In this document: positions 7,911 through 16,958 of the stretch, piece by piece
Numbering within the stretch: position 1 is the first letter of the stretch
How the letters are laid out: each line of letters starts with the position of its first letter
From: Bacillus sp. RO3
Lineage (GTDB): Bacteria > Bacillota > Bacilli > Bacillales > Bacillaceae_B
DNA length: 64,000 nucleotides
NCBI RefSeq assembly: GCF_012911895.1
Contig: NZ_JAAXCV010000026.1
Span: forward strand, 126,501-190,500
Reading direction: 5' to 3'
The notes under the pieces: generated by a model
The model's database searches: none
What the model saw: the letters and a program-made list of their open reading frames with translations, nothing else
What the model was told of the DNA's origin: nothing
Position numbers and translations under genes: made by a program

Positions 7911-9746
7911 ATCGCTCATTCCATATCCCGTGAAAGATATTCTTATCTTTACCTCATGACGATCAGTGTCATCGGATGGTGCGCCATCCTCTATCATTCG
8001 ATCAACTTGAGTGCTGATACGTCTTCTCTATTGGTGCTGCTGTTGTTCGCCCTGTTCCTTGGGATCACAGAGTACTATCCCATCCCTGTCTGGAAGGGAT
8101 TTACGACCATTAATTTCCCTTTATTGTATACCTTATATCTGATCTACGGGCTCAGTATGACCGTCACCATCTTCGCCCTCGTTCTCCTGGTGACTGGATT
8201 ATGGCAGAAGCGTCCTTTAAGGATCCTCCTCTTTAATCCCGCTCAGTTGGGAATCAGCTTCATTCTTGCCGTAGCGGCTGTCGAAACCTATATGAATCCA
8301 GCCATACAGGGAGAAAATCTGATCATAGCCGGGACTTTGAGTTACTGCCTGCTCTTGCTCTTCTATTATGTCATTAACAATGTCATTGTGGATATGGTCC
8401 TTCTCTTAAGGCCTCAGCCATATAAGTTCGATGCATGGAAGAATAAATTGATATCAGAAGCAAACAGTGCCCTGATCTCCATCATGTACGGCGTTCTCTT
8501 TTACATATTGGGAAGCCAGAACCGCGGGGAGATCGACGTATTTTCTTATTTCTTCTTCTTCTCACCATTGATTGCCATTTCGCTGATCGGTGCCGGATAT
8601 ATGAGGATCAAGACAGAAAAGAACAGATTGAAGAGTCTCTTTATTGTGACGAAAGAATTGAACAAGCATATGCTGCAACAGAATCCGTTCCAATCATTTT
8701 TCAAGGAATTCAAACATGTGGTGTTCTATGATGAATTGTTGCTGTTATCCTTGCGACACAGTGAGTGGAACGTCAAGTATGATGGGAGGTCATCCAAGGA
8801 TCCCATCATGGAAGATTGTTCATTCGAAGACCTCCCTGGTACGCAGACCATCCATTATATTAAAAACAGGAAATATGAGGAAGAGAACGGGCTCACCCGA
8901 TGCTTCAGCAAAGAGATGAAAGCGTTTGTTTGTGTACCTTTGTTACTGGAAAAAGAATTGCTCGGCCTCCTCGTCGTCGCTCGTTCAAGAAGCAACAGTT
9001 TCCTTGAAGAAGAACGCAATGCCCTTGCAACCACAGCCAATCAATTGGCTGCCGTCCTTAAGACAAGGACTCTCGTAAAAGAAGAAGAAGAGAAAAACAT
9101 TCTGGAAGAGAGAAATCGGATTGCCAGGAACATCCACGACGGAATCGCTCAGAATCTGGCAGGCGCTGTCCTGAATCTGGAGACTGCCCAACGGAAATGG
9201 GCCAAGCATCCCGATGACAGTTACGCATTGGTCGATGCCTGTACCCAGAAGCTCCGGGAAAGTTTATTAGAAGTCCGGAATTCCATCTATGCCCTCAAGC
9301 CCCCTTCCCGTAAAAACGTGGGCTTGATCCCGGCAATCAATAAAAGAATCGAAGAGTTCTATAAAGATGATACGTATAAGGATACCAACCTCACTTTCTC
9401 GATCAGGGGGAAGCCCTATACATTGAGTTCCATGGTGGAAGGCATTCTATTCGATACGTTCCAGGAGAGTGTCCAAAACAGTTTAAAGCATAGTGAAGCA
9501 AGAAATATCAACGTATTGCTCCACTATCAAAAAGAGAACATCATGCTTAAGATAAAGGATGACGGAAAGGGATTTTCCCTCTTCCATGCCATGATCAAAG
9601 CACAGAAGCATCCACATTTCGGCATCATGCAAATGAATGAAGCCGCAGATAAGATTAACGCCACATTGCATTTTGAAAGCAAAGAAGGAAGTGGAACCGA
9701 AGTCATCCTTGGGGTTCCGCGCCTGGGAATGGAGGGAGAACGTTGA
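7911..9746 (+). CDS. Sensor histidine kinase, NarL-type (HisKA_3) with GAF domain
   Basis: Membrane sensor kinase. Residues 1-250 hold about seven hydrophobic segments, then a GAF-like region (about 280-400), a coiled coil ([20 protein letters not shown]), the HisKA_3 box [16 protein letters not shown] with the phospho-His, and an HATPase_c domain with GKGFSL and GSGTEV. The start is unusual. AAAGGAGG is followed after seven bases by ATC GCT CAT; no ATG, GTG or TTG is correctly spaced. GTG at 7872 has a poor site, and the first in-frame ATG lies 16 codons further with none. I give the ATC. It is translationally coupled to the regulator at 9743. Confidence 0.85.
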   Translation: MAHSISRERYSYLYLMTISVIGWCAILYHSINLSADTSSLLVLLLFALFLGITEYYPIPVWKGFTTINFPLLYTLYLIYGLSMTVTIFALVLLVTGLWQKRPLRILLFNPAQLGISFILAVAAVETYMNPAIQGENLIIAGTLSYCLLLLFYYVINNVIVDMVLLLRPQPYKFDAWKNKLISEANSALISIMYGVLFYILGSQNRGEIDVFSYFFFFSPLIAISLIGAGYMRIKTEKNRLKSLFIVTKELNKHMLQQNPFQSFFKEFKHVVFYDELLLLSLRHSEWNVKYDGRSSKDPIMEDCSFEDLPGTQTIHYIKNRKYEEENGLTRCFSKEMKAFVCVPLLLEKELLGLLVVARSRSNSFLEEERNALATTANQLAAVLKTRTLVKEEEEKNILEERNRIARNIHDGIAQNLAGAVLNLETAQRKWAKHPDDSYALVDACTQKLRESLLEVRNSIYALKPPSRKNVGLIPAINKRIEEFYKDDTYKDTNLTFSIRGKPYTLSSMVEGILFDTFQESVQNSLKHSEARNINVLLHYQKENIMLKIKDDGKGFSLFHAMIKAQKHPHFGIMQMNEAADKINATLHFESKEGSGTEVILGVPRLGMEGER

Positions 9747-10393
9747 TTAAGGTATTTTTGATAGATGATCACGCCGTGCTGAGAGATGGGTTGACCAACA
9801 TCCTCGGATTGGAAGAAGATATACAGGTTGTCGGGGAAGCGATATCTGCTCATCAGGTCCTCGAAGAACTAAAGCATTCGAAGCCCGATGTGATCCTTCT
9901 TGATATCAACATGCCCGGAAAGAATGGGATCGACGTATTGAAAGAAATTAAAACTTATCATCCGGAAATGAAAGTGATCATCCTGACGATGTTCAGCCAG
10001 GAAGATTACTTCTACCACGCCATTGATTTAGGGACAGACGGGTACTTATTGAAAGACTCCCCTTCATCCCAAGTCGTTGAAGCGATTCGATCCGTTTATA
10101 AAGGGGAATCGTATATCCACCCCCTCATGACCAAGAAACTTCTGAATCTTCACCAGAATAAAAATAAACAGGACGAAGAGGACCAATTGACCATGAGGGA
10201 AAAAGAAGTGCTCACTTTTCTTGTTGAAGGACTCTCCAATAAAGAAATTGCCGGCAAACTTCATATCACTGATAAAACCGTGAAAATCCACGTAAGCAAC
10301 ATCTTCAAGAAATTCAAAGTGAAGAGCCGGTCCCAAGTGATCATTTATGCTGTGAAGCACAGGCTCGTCCCATTGCCTCCTTACATTGAGTAA
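9743..10393 (+). CDS. NarL/FixJ-family response regulator
   Basis: DNA-binding partner of the kinase encoded just upstream. 216 residues; the TTG start at 9743 overlaps the kinase stop codon and follows GGAGGGAGAACG. The receiver domain occupies 1-120, with acidic residues in LIDDHAV, the phospho-Asp in ILLDINMPG, Thr in ILTMF and Lys in LLKDSP. A LuxR-type HTH ([20 protein letters not shown]) is at the C-terminus. The cluster of secreted proteases on both sides suggests, but does not prove, control of exoenzyme genes. The last codons lie inside the terminator stem. Confidence 0.93.
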   Translation: MIKVFLIDDHAVLRDGLTNILGLEEDIQVVGEAISAHQVLEELKHSKPDVILLDINMPGKNGIDVLKEIKTYHPEMKVIILTMFSQEDYFYHAIDLGTDGYLLKDSPSSQVVEAIRSVYKGESYIHPLMTKKLLNLHQNKNKQDEEDQLTMREKEVLTFLVEGLSNKEIAGKLHITDKTVKIHVSNIFKKFKVKSRSQVIIYAVKHRLVPLPPYIE

Positions 10394-10406
10394 GGAGGTT
10401 TTTTTA
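10376..10406 (+). terminator. Terminator overlapping the response-regulator stop codon
   Basis: CCTCCTTAC and GTAAGGAGG arms followed by TTTTTTT; the TAA stop is within the 3' arm. Confidence 0.85.
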
Positions 10407-10514
10407 CTACTTTAGTCGTATCCACTTTGTCTTTTGTCCTAATAGGATTAGACCGATGCCTAATTTACTAGAAGATTCACACTATATATACTTTTTAAAA
10501 AAGGAGGGAAATCT

Positions 10515-11924
10515 ATGAAGCTACGTTTACTTGTTTTAGTCGTACTTTGTCTGGCATTCGTTGTGCCGGCAAATACCTCTCTACATAGTGAAGCTTCCAC
10601 AATGAATCATTCTAAAGTGGAAGACGGCCTCTTGGCCAAGTTCACTGAAGCAGGCACCCCGCTTGAAATCATCGTCAGTTTTACTTCACAGGATAAACAC
10701 ACACAGAAACAGGTACTTCAACAAACAGGGATTGAGAAGGGCATCCTTCTAAACCAGCTGCCCATGGCCGGAATGACCGCCACCAAGGAGCAGATAGCTG
10801 CATTAAGTCAATCGAGCAAAGTCCGTTCCATCTACTACAATCAGAAGCTGGAATACGAAAATGCCGATGCAACCAGACTAACCGGTGTCGACAAGGTCCG
10901 GACAGATGGTGATTTCATCAAGAAGAACGGCGGACTTCCCATAACGGGAGACGGTGTCGGAGTGGTGGTGAACGACAGCGGTGTGGATGGGACTCATAAG
11001 GATCTTGAATTCGGGGATCACCTCGTGCAAAATGTCGCCGCTTTCATGAACCTGAATGCTGTGACAGAGCTCGCCCCCGTGACGTATGTGGAGAATGTTC
11101 CGAATACGGATAATAACTCAGGACATGGAACTCATGTGGCAGGAATCGTCGGAGCCACCGGAAAGATGTCTTCCGGGAAACATGAAGGCGTCGCACCCGG
11201 TGCTGATATAGTCGGGTACGGTTCCGGAGCAGGATTAGCGATATTGGATACACTCGGTGCGTTCGATTACAGCCTGACGCATCAGTTCGAATACAATATC
11301 CGCGTCATCACCAATTCATGGGGGGATACAAGTGAAGCCGGAAAGCCTTTTGATCCGGAGCATCCCATCAATATTGCCACGAAGAAATTATTCGACCGCG
11401 GGATACTCACCGTATTCTCTGCAGGGAATTCAGGCCCCGGAGAAGGAACGATCTCAGGGAATTATAAGAAAGCTCCATGGGTCGTAACCGTGGCGGCCGG
11501 TACAAAAGGTGGCGAATTAACGGAGTTTTCATCCAGGGGACTGAAAGATGTCGGCGGAACCGTCTCGGTGGATGGTCAAGAATGGCATTGGACTGATGCA
11601 CCAACCGTAACGGCACCTGGTGAGAATATTATTTCCACAAGAGTCATCTCCCCCATTCCAGCATTGGGGGCAACCAATGATGTAGAATTCATCGAGCCGG
11701 CCTATCTTCCTTATTATACGACGATGAGTGGTACATCAATGGCAGCACCCCATGTTGCCGGGATTGCGGCACTATTATTTGAAGCAAACCCTACATTAAC
11801 ACCTTTAGATGTGAAAGAAATCTTAACGTCCACTGCAACGAACATGCCAAACGATGAGTCTTGGGAAGTAGGAGCAGGTTATGTGAATGCCTACCAGGCT
11901 GTGAAGAAAGCTTATATCCATTAA
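10515..11924 (+). CDS. Secreted S8 serine protease, tandem copy A
   Basis: Extracellular subtilase of 469 residues with AAAGGAGGG before the ATG. A signal peptide (1-28) is followed by an I9-like propeptide (about 45-115). The triad is D154 (NDSGVDGTH), H204 (SGHGTHVAG) and S408 (GTSMAAPHVAG). Copy B at 11942 is a close paralog over the whole protease domain, including NSWG and DESWEVGAGYVNAY near the end; copy A simply lacks the C-terminal extension. Tandem duplication with loss or gain of the SLH part is the simplest reading. The two stand 17 bases apart and are probably cotranscribed. Confidence 0.93.
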   Translation: MKLRLLVLVVLCLAFVVPANTSLHSEASTMNHSKVEDGLLAKFTEAGTPLEIIVSFTSQDKHTQKQVLQQTGIEKGILLNQLPMAGMTATKEQIAALSQSSKVRSIYYNQKLEYENADATRLTGVDKVRTDGDFIKKNGGLPITGDGVGVVVNDSGVDGTHKDLEFGDHLVQNVAAFMNLNAVTELAPVTYVENVPNTDNNSGHGTHVAGIVGATGKMSSGKHEGVAPGADIVGYGSGAGLAILDTLGAFDYSLTHQFEYNIRVITNSWGDTSEAGKPFDPEHPINIATKKLFDRGILTVFSAGNSGPGEGTISGNYKKAPWVVTVAAGTKGGELTEFSSRGLKDVGGTVSVDGQEWHWTDAPTVTAPGENIISTRVISPIPALGATNDVEFIEPAYLPYYTTMSGTSMAAPHVAGIAALLFEANPTLTPLDVKEILTSTATNMPNDESWEVGAGYVNAYQAVKKAYIH

Positions 11925-11941
11925 TGAAGGAGAGTGAACGT

Positions 11942-14419
11942 ATGAAGAAGTTATCATTCATCTACGTATTCATCGTAGCAGCATTGATCTTTTCACTGGT
12001 AGGAGGGGCCTTCACATCCCCCCTTGCCCAGGCGCAAGAAGGGGTCCATGTGGATCCACGATTAACCGAGGCCCTCAAACAGAATAAACCTGTTTATCAG
12101 GTGATCGTCACGTTTAAGCAGAACGGTCCGGTGACGGATGGACAACTGGATGTATTGAAGAATGCCGGCGTGGAAACAGGATTATCCATGCACTCCCTTC
12201 CCATGGTGGGGGTACTGGCAACAAAATCACAAATAGACACCTTATCTCAAAGCAGTGAAATTCTGTCACTCTATTTAAATGAAAAACTCGACTATTATAA
12301 TGCAGATTCAACCGCCATAACAGGTGTAGACAAAGCCCAAACGGATGCTTCATTCAGAAATGCCAACAATGGAATTCCGTTCAGTGGAAAAGGAATCGGT
12401 GTAGTGGTCAATGACAGCGGGGTGGATGGCACACACAAGGATATCGAATTCGGCAGGAATCTGGTGGAGAATGTGTTGGGAAGTACGAATCTTAATAGCC
12501 TGTCTCCAAGCTTACTTCCTGTGACGTATACAGAGGGTGTCGTCAATACGGATACCAATTCGGGTCACGGTACCCATGTCGCTGGAACTGTCGGCGGAAC
12601 CGGGGCCATGTCGAAAGGAAAGTACGCCGGGGCAGCCCCTGGAGCCGATCTGATTGGATATGGTTCAGGTGCCGCGCTGTTCGTCCTCGATGGTATTGGC
12701 GGATTTGATTATGCCATCACCAACCAGATTGAACACAACATCAGAGTCATTACAAACTCATGGGGCTCTTCAGGCGACTTTGATCCCTACCATCCTATCA
12801 ATCTGGCAAGTAAAGCAGCCTATGATCGCGGCATCACGGTCCTATTCGCAGCAGGGAATGAAGGTCCCGGGGAAAACACCCACAACCCTTATGCAAAAGC
12901 CCCTTGGGTTATCTCTGTAGCGGCTGGTGTGAAGGATGGGACACTGGCTGACTTTTCTTCAAGAGGAACGAAAGGCGTCGGTGGGACGTTTGAAATGGAC
13001 GGAAAGCAATGGACATGGAAAGATGAACCATCGGTAACGGCACCGGGAGTGGACATCATTTCAACCCGCACAGTCTCACCTGTACCGGCACTGGGAGCTA
13101 CGAATGACGCTGACATGATCGAGCCCGCTTATCTACCTTATTACACAGTCAGCAGCGGAACATCCATGGCGACTCCACACGTTGCAGGGATCGTCGCCCT
13201 TCTCCTTGAAGCAGATCCGACTCTCTTACCTGAAGAAGTGAAAGGGATTATTCAACAGTCTGCCACCAACATGCCTGGATACGAGTCATGGGAAGTAGGC
13301 GCCGGCTATGTGAATGCTTATGCAGCGATCGATTCCGTCGTTCATGATCAAACATACGGCGAAACACTCACAATCAACCAGGACTTTAACAGCTCTGTCG
13401 ATACACAGACGGAACGGAAACCGTTTACGGTTGATTATAATCCGAACACGTTTACATCTGATAATGAATATGAATTCGTCGTGACAGGCGGTTTGAACAC
13501 CCTTTCTGCCAAGGTTGACGCCAAAGGATTACTGGAGGAGACAGGAAATCCTGTGAACCTTGTCCTTGTTGACCCTGACGGGAATGAGCACAGTTCAGGG
13601 ATCAGCTTGCTCTTTCCTTTATCCACGGATCGAACGGTTGTGGTACAGAACCCAACAGCAGGCACATGGAAAGTGAAAATAGTCGGAATCAGAGGGAATG
13701 AAGTAAATCCTATTGGTTCAGGTGTCCCTGAAGAGGTAAAAGGAACTCTATCCTTCACATCTGTGAACGGATTTAATGGACTTTCTGACATTTCAGGAGA
13801 TCCGGCAGAACAAGCGATCAAGTCAGCTGTCAGCAATCGTTTAGTCGATGGATATACGGATGGGACATTCAAACCCCGCAGCTTCCTAAAGAGAGATGAA
13901 CTGGCTCAGTATTTGGTGATGGGGGCTGAGATCCGCCAGAACCTATCAGGTTCAAACTCAATTTCTGATGCAAAAGCTGATTTTCTTCCCTTTATATCAG
14001 CTGTTACTTCAAAGGGCGCTGCCTTTAGAGACGGAAATCAGAATCAAAAAGGGGTCATGACCCTGAATGAAGAAGGAAAATTCAAGGGAAAACAGAGGGT
14101 CAACCGCACAGATCTTGCCTACTCCCTCGTTCAATCCCTTGGACTTGAACAACAGGCAGCCGGCTTTTCTGGGAACATCACTGCCCTTTACAAAGGGGAA
14201 GAAGTGAAGGTTGTGGATACAAATACAGTACCTCCTGAACAGAAAGGATACGTTCAAACGGCCATTTCGTTGAACATCCTGAATGTACAATTTAAAGTCG
14301 AACAAGGACCTTATGATCTGGAACCGACATTGAAAGCCTACTTCCATCCAACACAGGATGTGACACGTGGAGATTATGCCGTGGCCGCTGCAAGGTACTT
14401 TGAAACCTATTTAAAATAA
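11942..14419 (+). CDS. S8 serine protease with C-terminal SLH repeats, tandem copy B
   Basis: 825-residue subtilase likely held on the cell wall. The start is ATG 11942 after GAAGGAGAGTGAACGT; an upstream in-frame ATG at 11861 lies inside copy A. Signal peptide 1-31 (ends SPLAQAQ). The triad is D158, H209 and S408. After residue 465 comes a beta-rich domain of about 170 residues (VNLVLVDPDGNEHS), resembling the pre-peptidase/P-type domains that follow many subtilases. Three SLH-like repeats occupy about 640-825 (AIKSAVSNRLVDGYTDGTF, RVNRTDLAYSLV, DVTRGDYAVAAARYFETY). SLH domains bind pyruvylated secondary cell-wall polymer. Confidence 0.93.
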   Translation: MKKLSFIYVFIVAALIFSLVGGAFTSPLAQAQEGVHVDPRLTEALKQNKPVYQVIVTFKQNGPVTDGQLDVLKNAGVETGLSMHSLPMVGVLATKSQIDTLSQSSEILSLYLNEKLDYYNADSTAITGVDKAQTDASFRNANNGIPFSGKGIGVVVNDSGVDGTHKDIEFGRNLVENVLGSTNLNSLSPSLLPVTYTEGVVNTDTNSGHGTHVAGTVGGTGAMSKGKYAGAAPGADLIGYGSGAALFVLDGIGGFDYAITNQIEHNIRVITNSWGSSGDFDPYHPINLASKAAYDRGITVLFAAGNEGPGENTHNPYAKAPWVISVAAGVKDGTLADFSSRGTKGVGGTFEMDGKQWTWKDEPSVTAPGVDIISTRTVSPVPALGATNDADMIEPAYLPYYTVSSGTSMATPHVAGIVALLLEADPTLLPEEVKGIIQQSATNMPGYESWEVGAGYVNAYAAIDSVVHDQTYGETLTINQDFNSSVDTQTERKPFTVDYNPNTFTSDNEYEFVVTGGLNTLSAKVDAKGLLEETGNPVNLVLVDPDGNEHSSGISLLFPLSTDRTVVVQNPTAGTWKVKIVGIRGNEVNPIGSGVPEEVKGTLSFTSVNGFNGLSDISGDPAEQAIKSAVSNRLVDGYTDGTFKPRSFLKRDELAQYLVMGAEIRQNLSGSNSISDAKADFLPFISAVTSKGAAFRDGNQNQKGVMTLNEEGKFKGKQRVNRTDLAYSLVQSLGLEQQAAGFSGNITALYKGEEVKVVDTNTVPPEQKGYVQTAISLNILNVQFKVEQGPYDLEPTLKAYFHPTQDVTRGDYAVAAARYFETYLK

Positions 14420-14431
14420 CACTTAATTGAA

Positions 14432-14459
14432 AAAGACCCGTCCATCGCGACGGGTCTTT
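14432..14459 (+). terminator. Terminator of the S8 protease pair
   Basis: AAAGACCCGTC and GACGGGTCTTT form a perfect stem with the loop CATCGC. Confidence 0.85.
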
Positions 14460-14488
14460 CGTTATCCACCATACAATGCCCTTTTCCT

Positions 14489-14839
14489 TTATCCTTCATT
14501 GACGGCTGAATCCAGGTGGAATCCGAGAAAGCGACTACCCTGAAAAATCAATTCTCCCCGGTCTCCTTCTATGATCATCCCATAGTCATTATCTTTCACC
14601 TTTAGTTCCATCCTGTCACCTTCCTCTACTTGGAAGGTAATATAATAGAGGCTGTAGGCCCTAGATTCTCCTCCGCCCCTTATGGCCGTCCTTTTCCCAA
14701 TCACTTTGGCCTTCACCTTTTGTTCCGGTGATTGATTATTATTACTCCATTCTGATAATCCCTTCGTGACAGAAAATACGATGATCGAAAACACGATCAA
14801 AAAAATGATTCCAATCATAACCGGCACCACTTGAAACAT
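14489..14839 (-). CDS. DUF2500-family membrane protein
   Basis: 116 residues from ATG 14839, which follows GGTGGGGAGATC. One N-terminal membrane helix (VVPVMIGIIFLIVFSIIVF) is followed by a soluble beta-rich domain containing KAKVIGKRTAIRGGG and ITFQVEEGDRMEL, the pattern of DUF2500. Function unknown. The longer frame back to 14902 has no ribosome site. It is a single gene between the protease cluster and the desaturase locus, with no partner that hints at a role. Confidence 0.8.
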   Translation of the reverse strand: MFQVVPVMIGIIFLIVFSIIVFSVTKGLSEWSNNNQSPEQKVKAKVIGKRTAIRGGGESRAYSLYYITFQVEEGDRMELKVKDNDYGMIIEGDRGELIFQGSRFLGFHLDSAVNEG

Positions 14840-15040
14840 GATCTCCCCACCTGGCTGCACCCTGCATTCCCCCTTGAACTTTTTTCTATATTTTAACATC
14901 AAGAAACCTGTCTGTGTTCGTCATCCAGTTGATTATTTTTCATTATCCACTTTCAAAGGATCTGGGATGCGTATATCGATTGGATGAATCGGAAGGGGTC
15001 CATTTACCTCCATATACTGTCCTGAGAGTATTCAGCAACT

Positions 15041-15080
15041 AAAATAGCCTGATCGACAACCATAAGGTTTCGATCAGGCT
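15041..15080 (-). terminator. Terminator after the desR-like gene
   Basis: AGCCTGATCGA and TCGATCAGGCT arms, followed on the minus strand by ATTTTAG. Confidence 0.7.
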
Positions 15081-15091
15081 GCCTTTTTCAA

Positions 15092-15553
15092 TTACCCTGC
15101 AGGATGCTTCATCTTGTTCATAATCATAGTGAAATAATTTCTCTTCACGGGGCTGCGGGATTCTAATCCTTCATAAGAGGGAGGGTCCTCCAACTTAGGG
15201 GAATACACCCGTGTCCCCTTTATGATTTTTCTGATGGAGGACGTAAGCTCCTCACTTGGACTGTCTTTTGGCAAATACCCTTCAGCATCAACTTGTTCCA
15301 CTTTCTCTCTATACCCCATTTTGGCAAATGTAGTAAGGACGAGCAATGGACATTCCACTTTAAGAGGTCCGTCCCTCTCAAGCATTTCTATCCCCATGAT
15401 GAAGAGGTCGGGTTTGAGTTGATGAATCAGTGTCAATGCATCGTGCCTGTCTGCTGCCTGTCCGACGACCTGCATGTCGTCTTCGAGATTGAGGAGGGAG
15501 ATCATGGTTTCGCGGATTGATTCTAGTTCCTCCTGAATGACGATCCTAATCAT
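15092..15553 (-). pseudogene. desR: Degenerate DesR-like response regulator
   Basis: 153 residues, against about 199 for DesR, the activator of the membrane-fluidity desaturase gene. The receiver domain is recognisable (LNLEDDMQVVG, VLTTFAKMGY, GYLPKDSPSEELTSSIR), but the phospho-Asp position is Gly54 in LFIMGIEML where DesR has LxIMDIEMP. After residue 120 most of the LuxR HTH is missing: PLTxREKEV and the scaffold helix are gone, and only VKRNYFTMIMNKM, matching the DesR recognition helix region, remains. AAAGGAGGG before the ATG is still perfect, so a short protein is probably made. No desK is present. Scored as a decaying gene; a repurposed receiver protein is the alternative. Confidence 0.75.
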
Positions 15554-15582
15554 GTGAATTCCCTCCTTTATAAGGCTGTCAA

Positions 15583-15611
15583 GTAAAGACTCTCCTTAAA
15601 AAAGGAGAGTC
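15583..15611 (-). terminator. Hairpin between des and the desR-like gene
   Basis: GACTCTCCTT and AAGGAGAGTC arms with a four-A loop, followed by a short T-run on the minus strand. It probably ends most des transcripts before the desR remnant. Confidence 0.65.
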
Positions 15612-15619
15612 GGCGGGAT

Positions 15620-16651
15620 TTATAATTCAGGTTTGGCTTCAGTCGAGATTCTTGATTTAGACTTACTCAAGGACTTTATCGCTTTAAAGCTAACGAATGT
15701 TTTGTTGTTTTCGTCCCATAGCTTGAATCGCAATGACTTTAAGCTTGTCATAAGCGTAATGGTCGGTACGTTCTGTAATGGCTCTGTGTTATTATGGGCT
15801 TCTTCCAATTTGTAGTTCGGCACCCTTGGACTCAGATGATGCACATGGTGATACCCGATGTTCCCAGTCAGGAACTGCATGATCTTAGGAAGCTTGTAGA
15901 ATGAGCTTCCTTCAACAGCTGCCAACACATATTGCCATTCCTTGTCTTCTTCGAAATACGAATCTTCAAAGGTATGCTGAACATAGAACAACCAGATTCC
16001 AATTGATCCTGAAATCATAAAGATGGATCCCTGTACTAGAAGGAATTCCTTCCAGCCCAGCGTCACGCATAGAAGTGCAATAAGGGACACGATGATCACG
16101 TTCACTAAATAGGTGTTGTGACGCTCTTTCTTACGGGCGTTCTTACGGTTGAACCGGTTCTTAAGAAGAAATACATAAATCGGTCCCAACACAAACATAA
16201 CGAATGGATTGCGGTAAAGGCGATAGGCTAAACGAGTTTTAAGAGGTGCTGCTACATATTCATCAATCGTCAGTGTCCAGATGTCCCCCGTTCCACGCTT
16301 ATCCAGATTTCCACTTGTGGCATGGTGGACGGCATGATCATGTCCCCACTGATCGAATGGAAATAGGGTCAGTACACCCATGGCCGTTCCGACGAATCGG
16401 TTGGCACGACGGCTTTTAAAGAATGAGAAATGGGTGCAATCGTGGAAGATAATAAAAGTACGTGTCAGGAATCCTGCAGCGATCACGATTGGAACGAGTG
16501 CCAGCCAGTACGACAAGGAAAGACTTTGATACGCAAGAAACCATAATAGAAAGAATGGCCCGATGGTATTGATAATCTGCCATACACTTTCTTTTGTTGT
16601 TGATTTTTCATAAGGAGCAACTTCTTTTTTCAACGTTTTTATATTTGTCAT
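15620..16651 (-). CDS. des: Acyl-lipid/fatty-acid desaturase Des
   Basis: Introduces a cis double bond into membrane phospholipid acyl chains to restore fluidity in the cold. 343 residues, close to the 352 of B. subtilis Des. The three His boxes for the di-iron centre are HDCTH, HDHAVHH and HHVHH, with four hydrophobic spans between them. In B. subtilis the order is des-desK-desR; here desK is absent and desR is degraded. The promoter keeps a TATAAT -10 box, a poor -35 box and an upstream inverted repeat, so it still looks activator-dependent. Confidence 0.92.
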   Translation of the reverse strand: MTNIKTLKKEVAPYEKSTTKESVWQIINTIGPFFLLWFLAYQSLSLSYWLALVPIVIAAGFLTRTFIIFHDCTHFSFFKSRRANRFVGTAMGVLTLFPFDQWGHDHAVHHATSGNLDKRGTGDIWTLTIDEYVAAPLKTRLAYRLYRNPFVMFVLGPIYVFLLKNRFNRKNARKKERHNTYLVNVIIVSLIALLCVTLGWKEFLLVQGSIFMISGSIGIWLFYVQHTFEDSYFEEDKEWQYVLAAVEGSSFYKLPKIMQFLTGNIGYHHVHHLSPRVPNYKLEEAHNNTEPLQNVPTITLMTSLKSLRFKLWDENNKTFVSFKAIKSLSKSKSRISTEAKPEL

Positions 16652-16684
16652 CTCATAATTCCCTTCATTGAAAGTGTTGGATTC

Positions 16685-16767
16685 ATTATAGGCTATAAGA
16701 AAAGTTCGTGTTAGTAGTAGGTGTCATATGGTGGATATGACAAATGTCATAAGGGATAAATTGTCAT
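16685..16767 (-). promoter_or_regulatory. des promoter with DesR-like operator
   Basis: Minus-strand -10 TATAAT at 16690-16685 with no good -35. Upstream, TGTCATAT and ATATGACA (16722-16729, 16735-16742) are perfect 8-bp arms with a 5-bp spacer. Two further TGTCAT half-sites lie at 16745-16750 and 16762-16767. This fits two adjacent dimer sites of a NarL-type activator. Confidence 0.55.
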
Positions 16768-16958
16768 CAATACGGGGGCTTTAAAACCACTGGCAATACA
16801 GGATTCTTAATGGATGCTTCACGCTTTCAGTTGGTCATATTATTTTTTCTAAATAGAAAAATATTCTTACTACTATAACTAAATCCCATTGCCTGTCGGG
16901 AATATTTAAGACACATATGCCAAAGATAAGATTAAGAATGAAAGAAGAGGGTGAGCAT

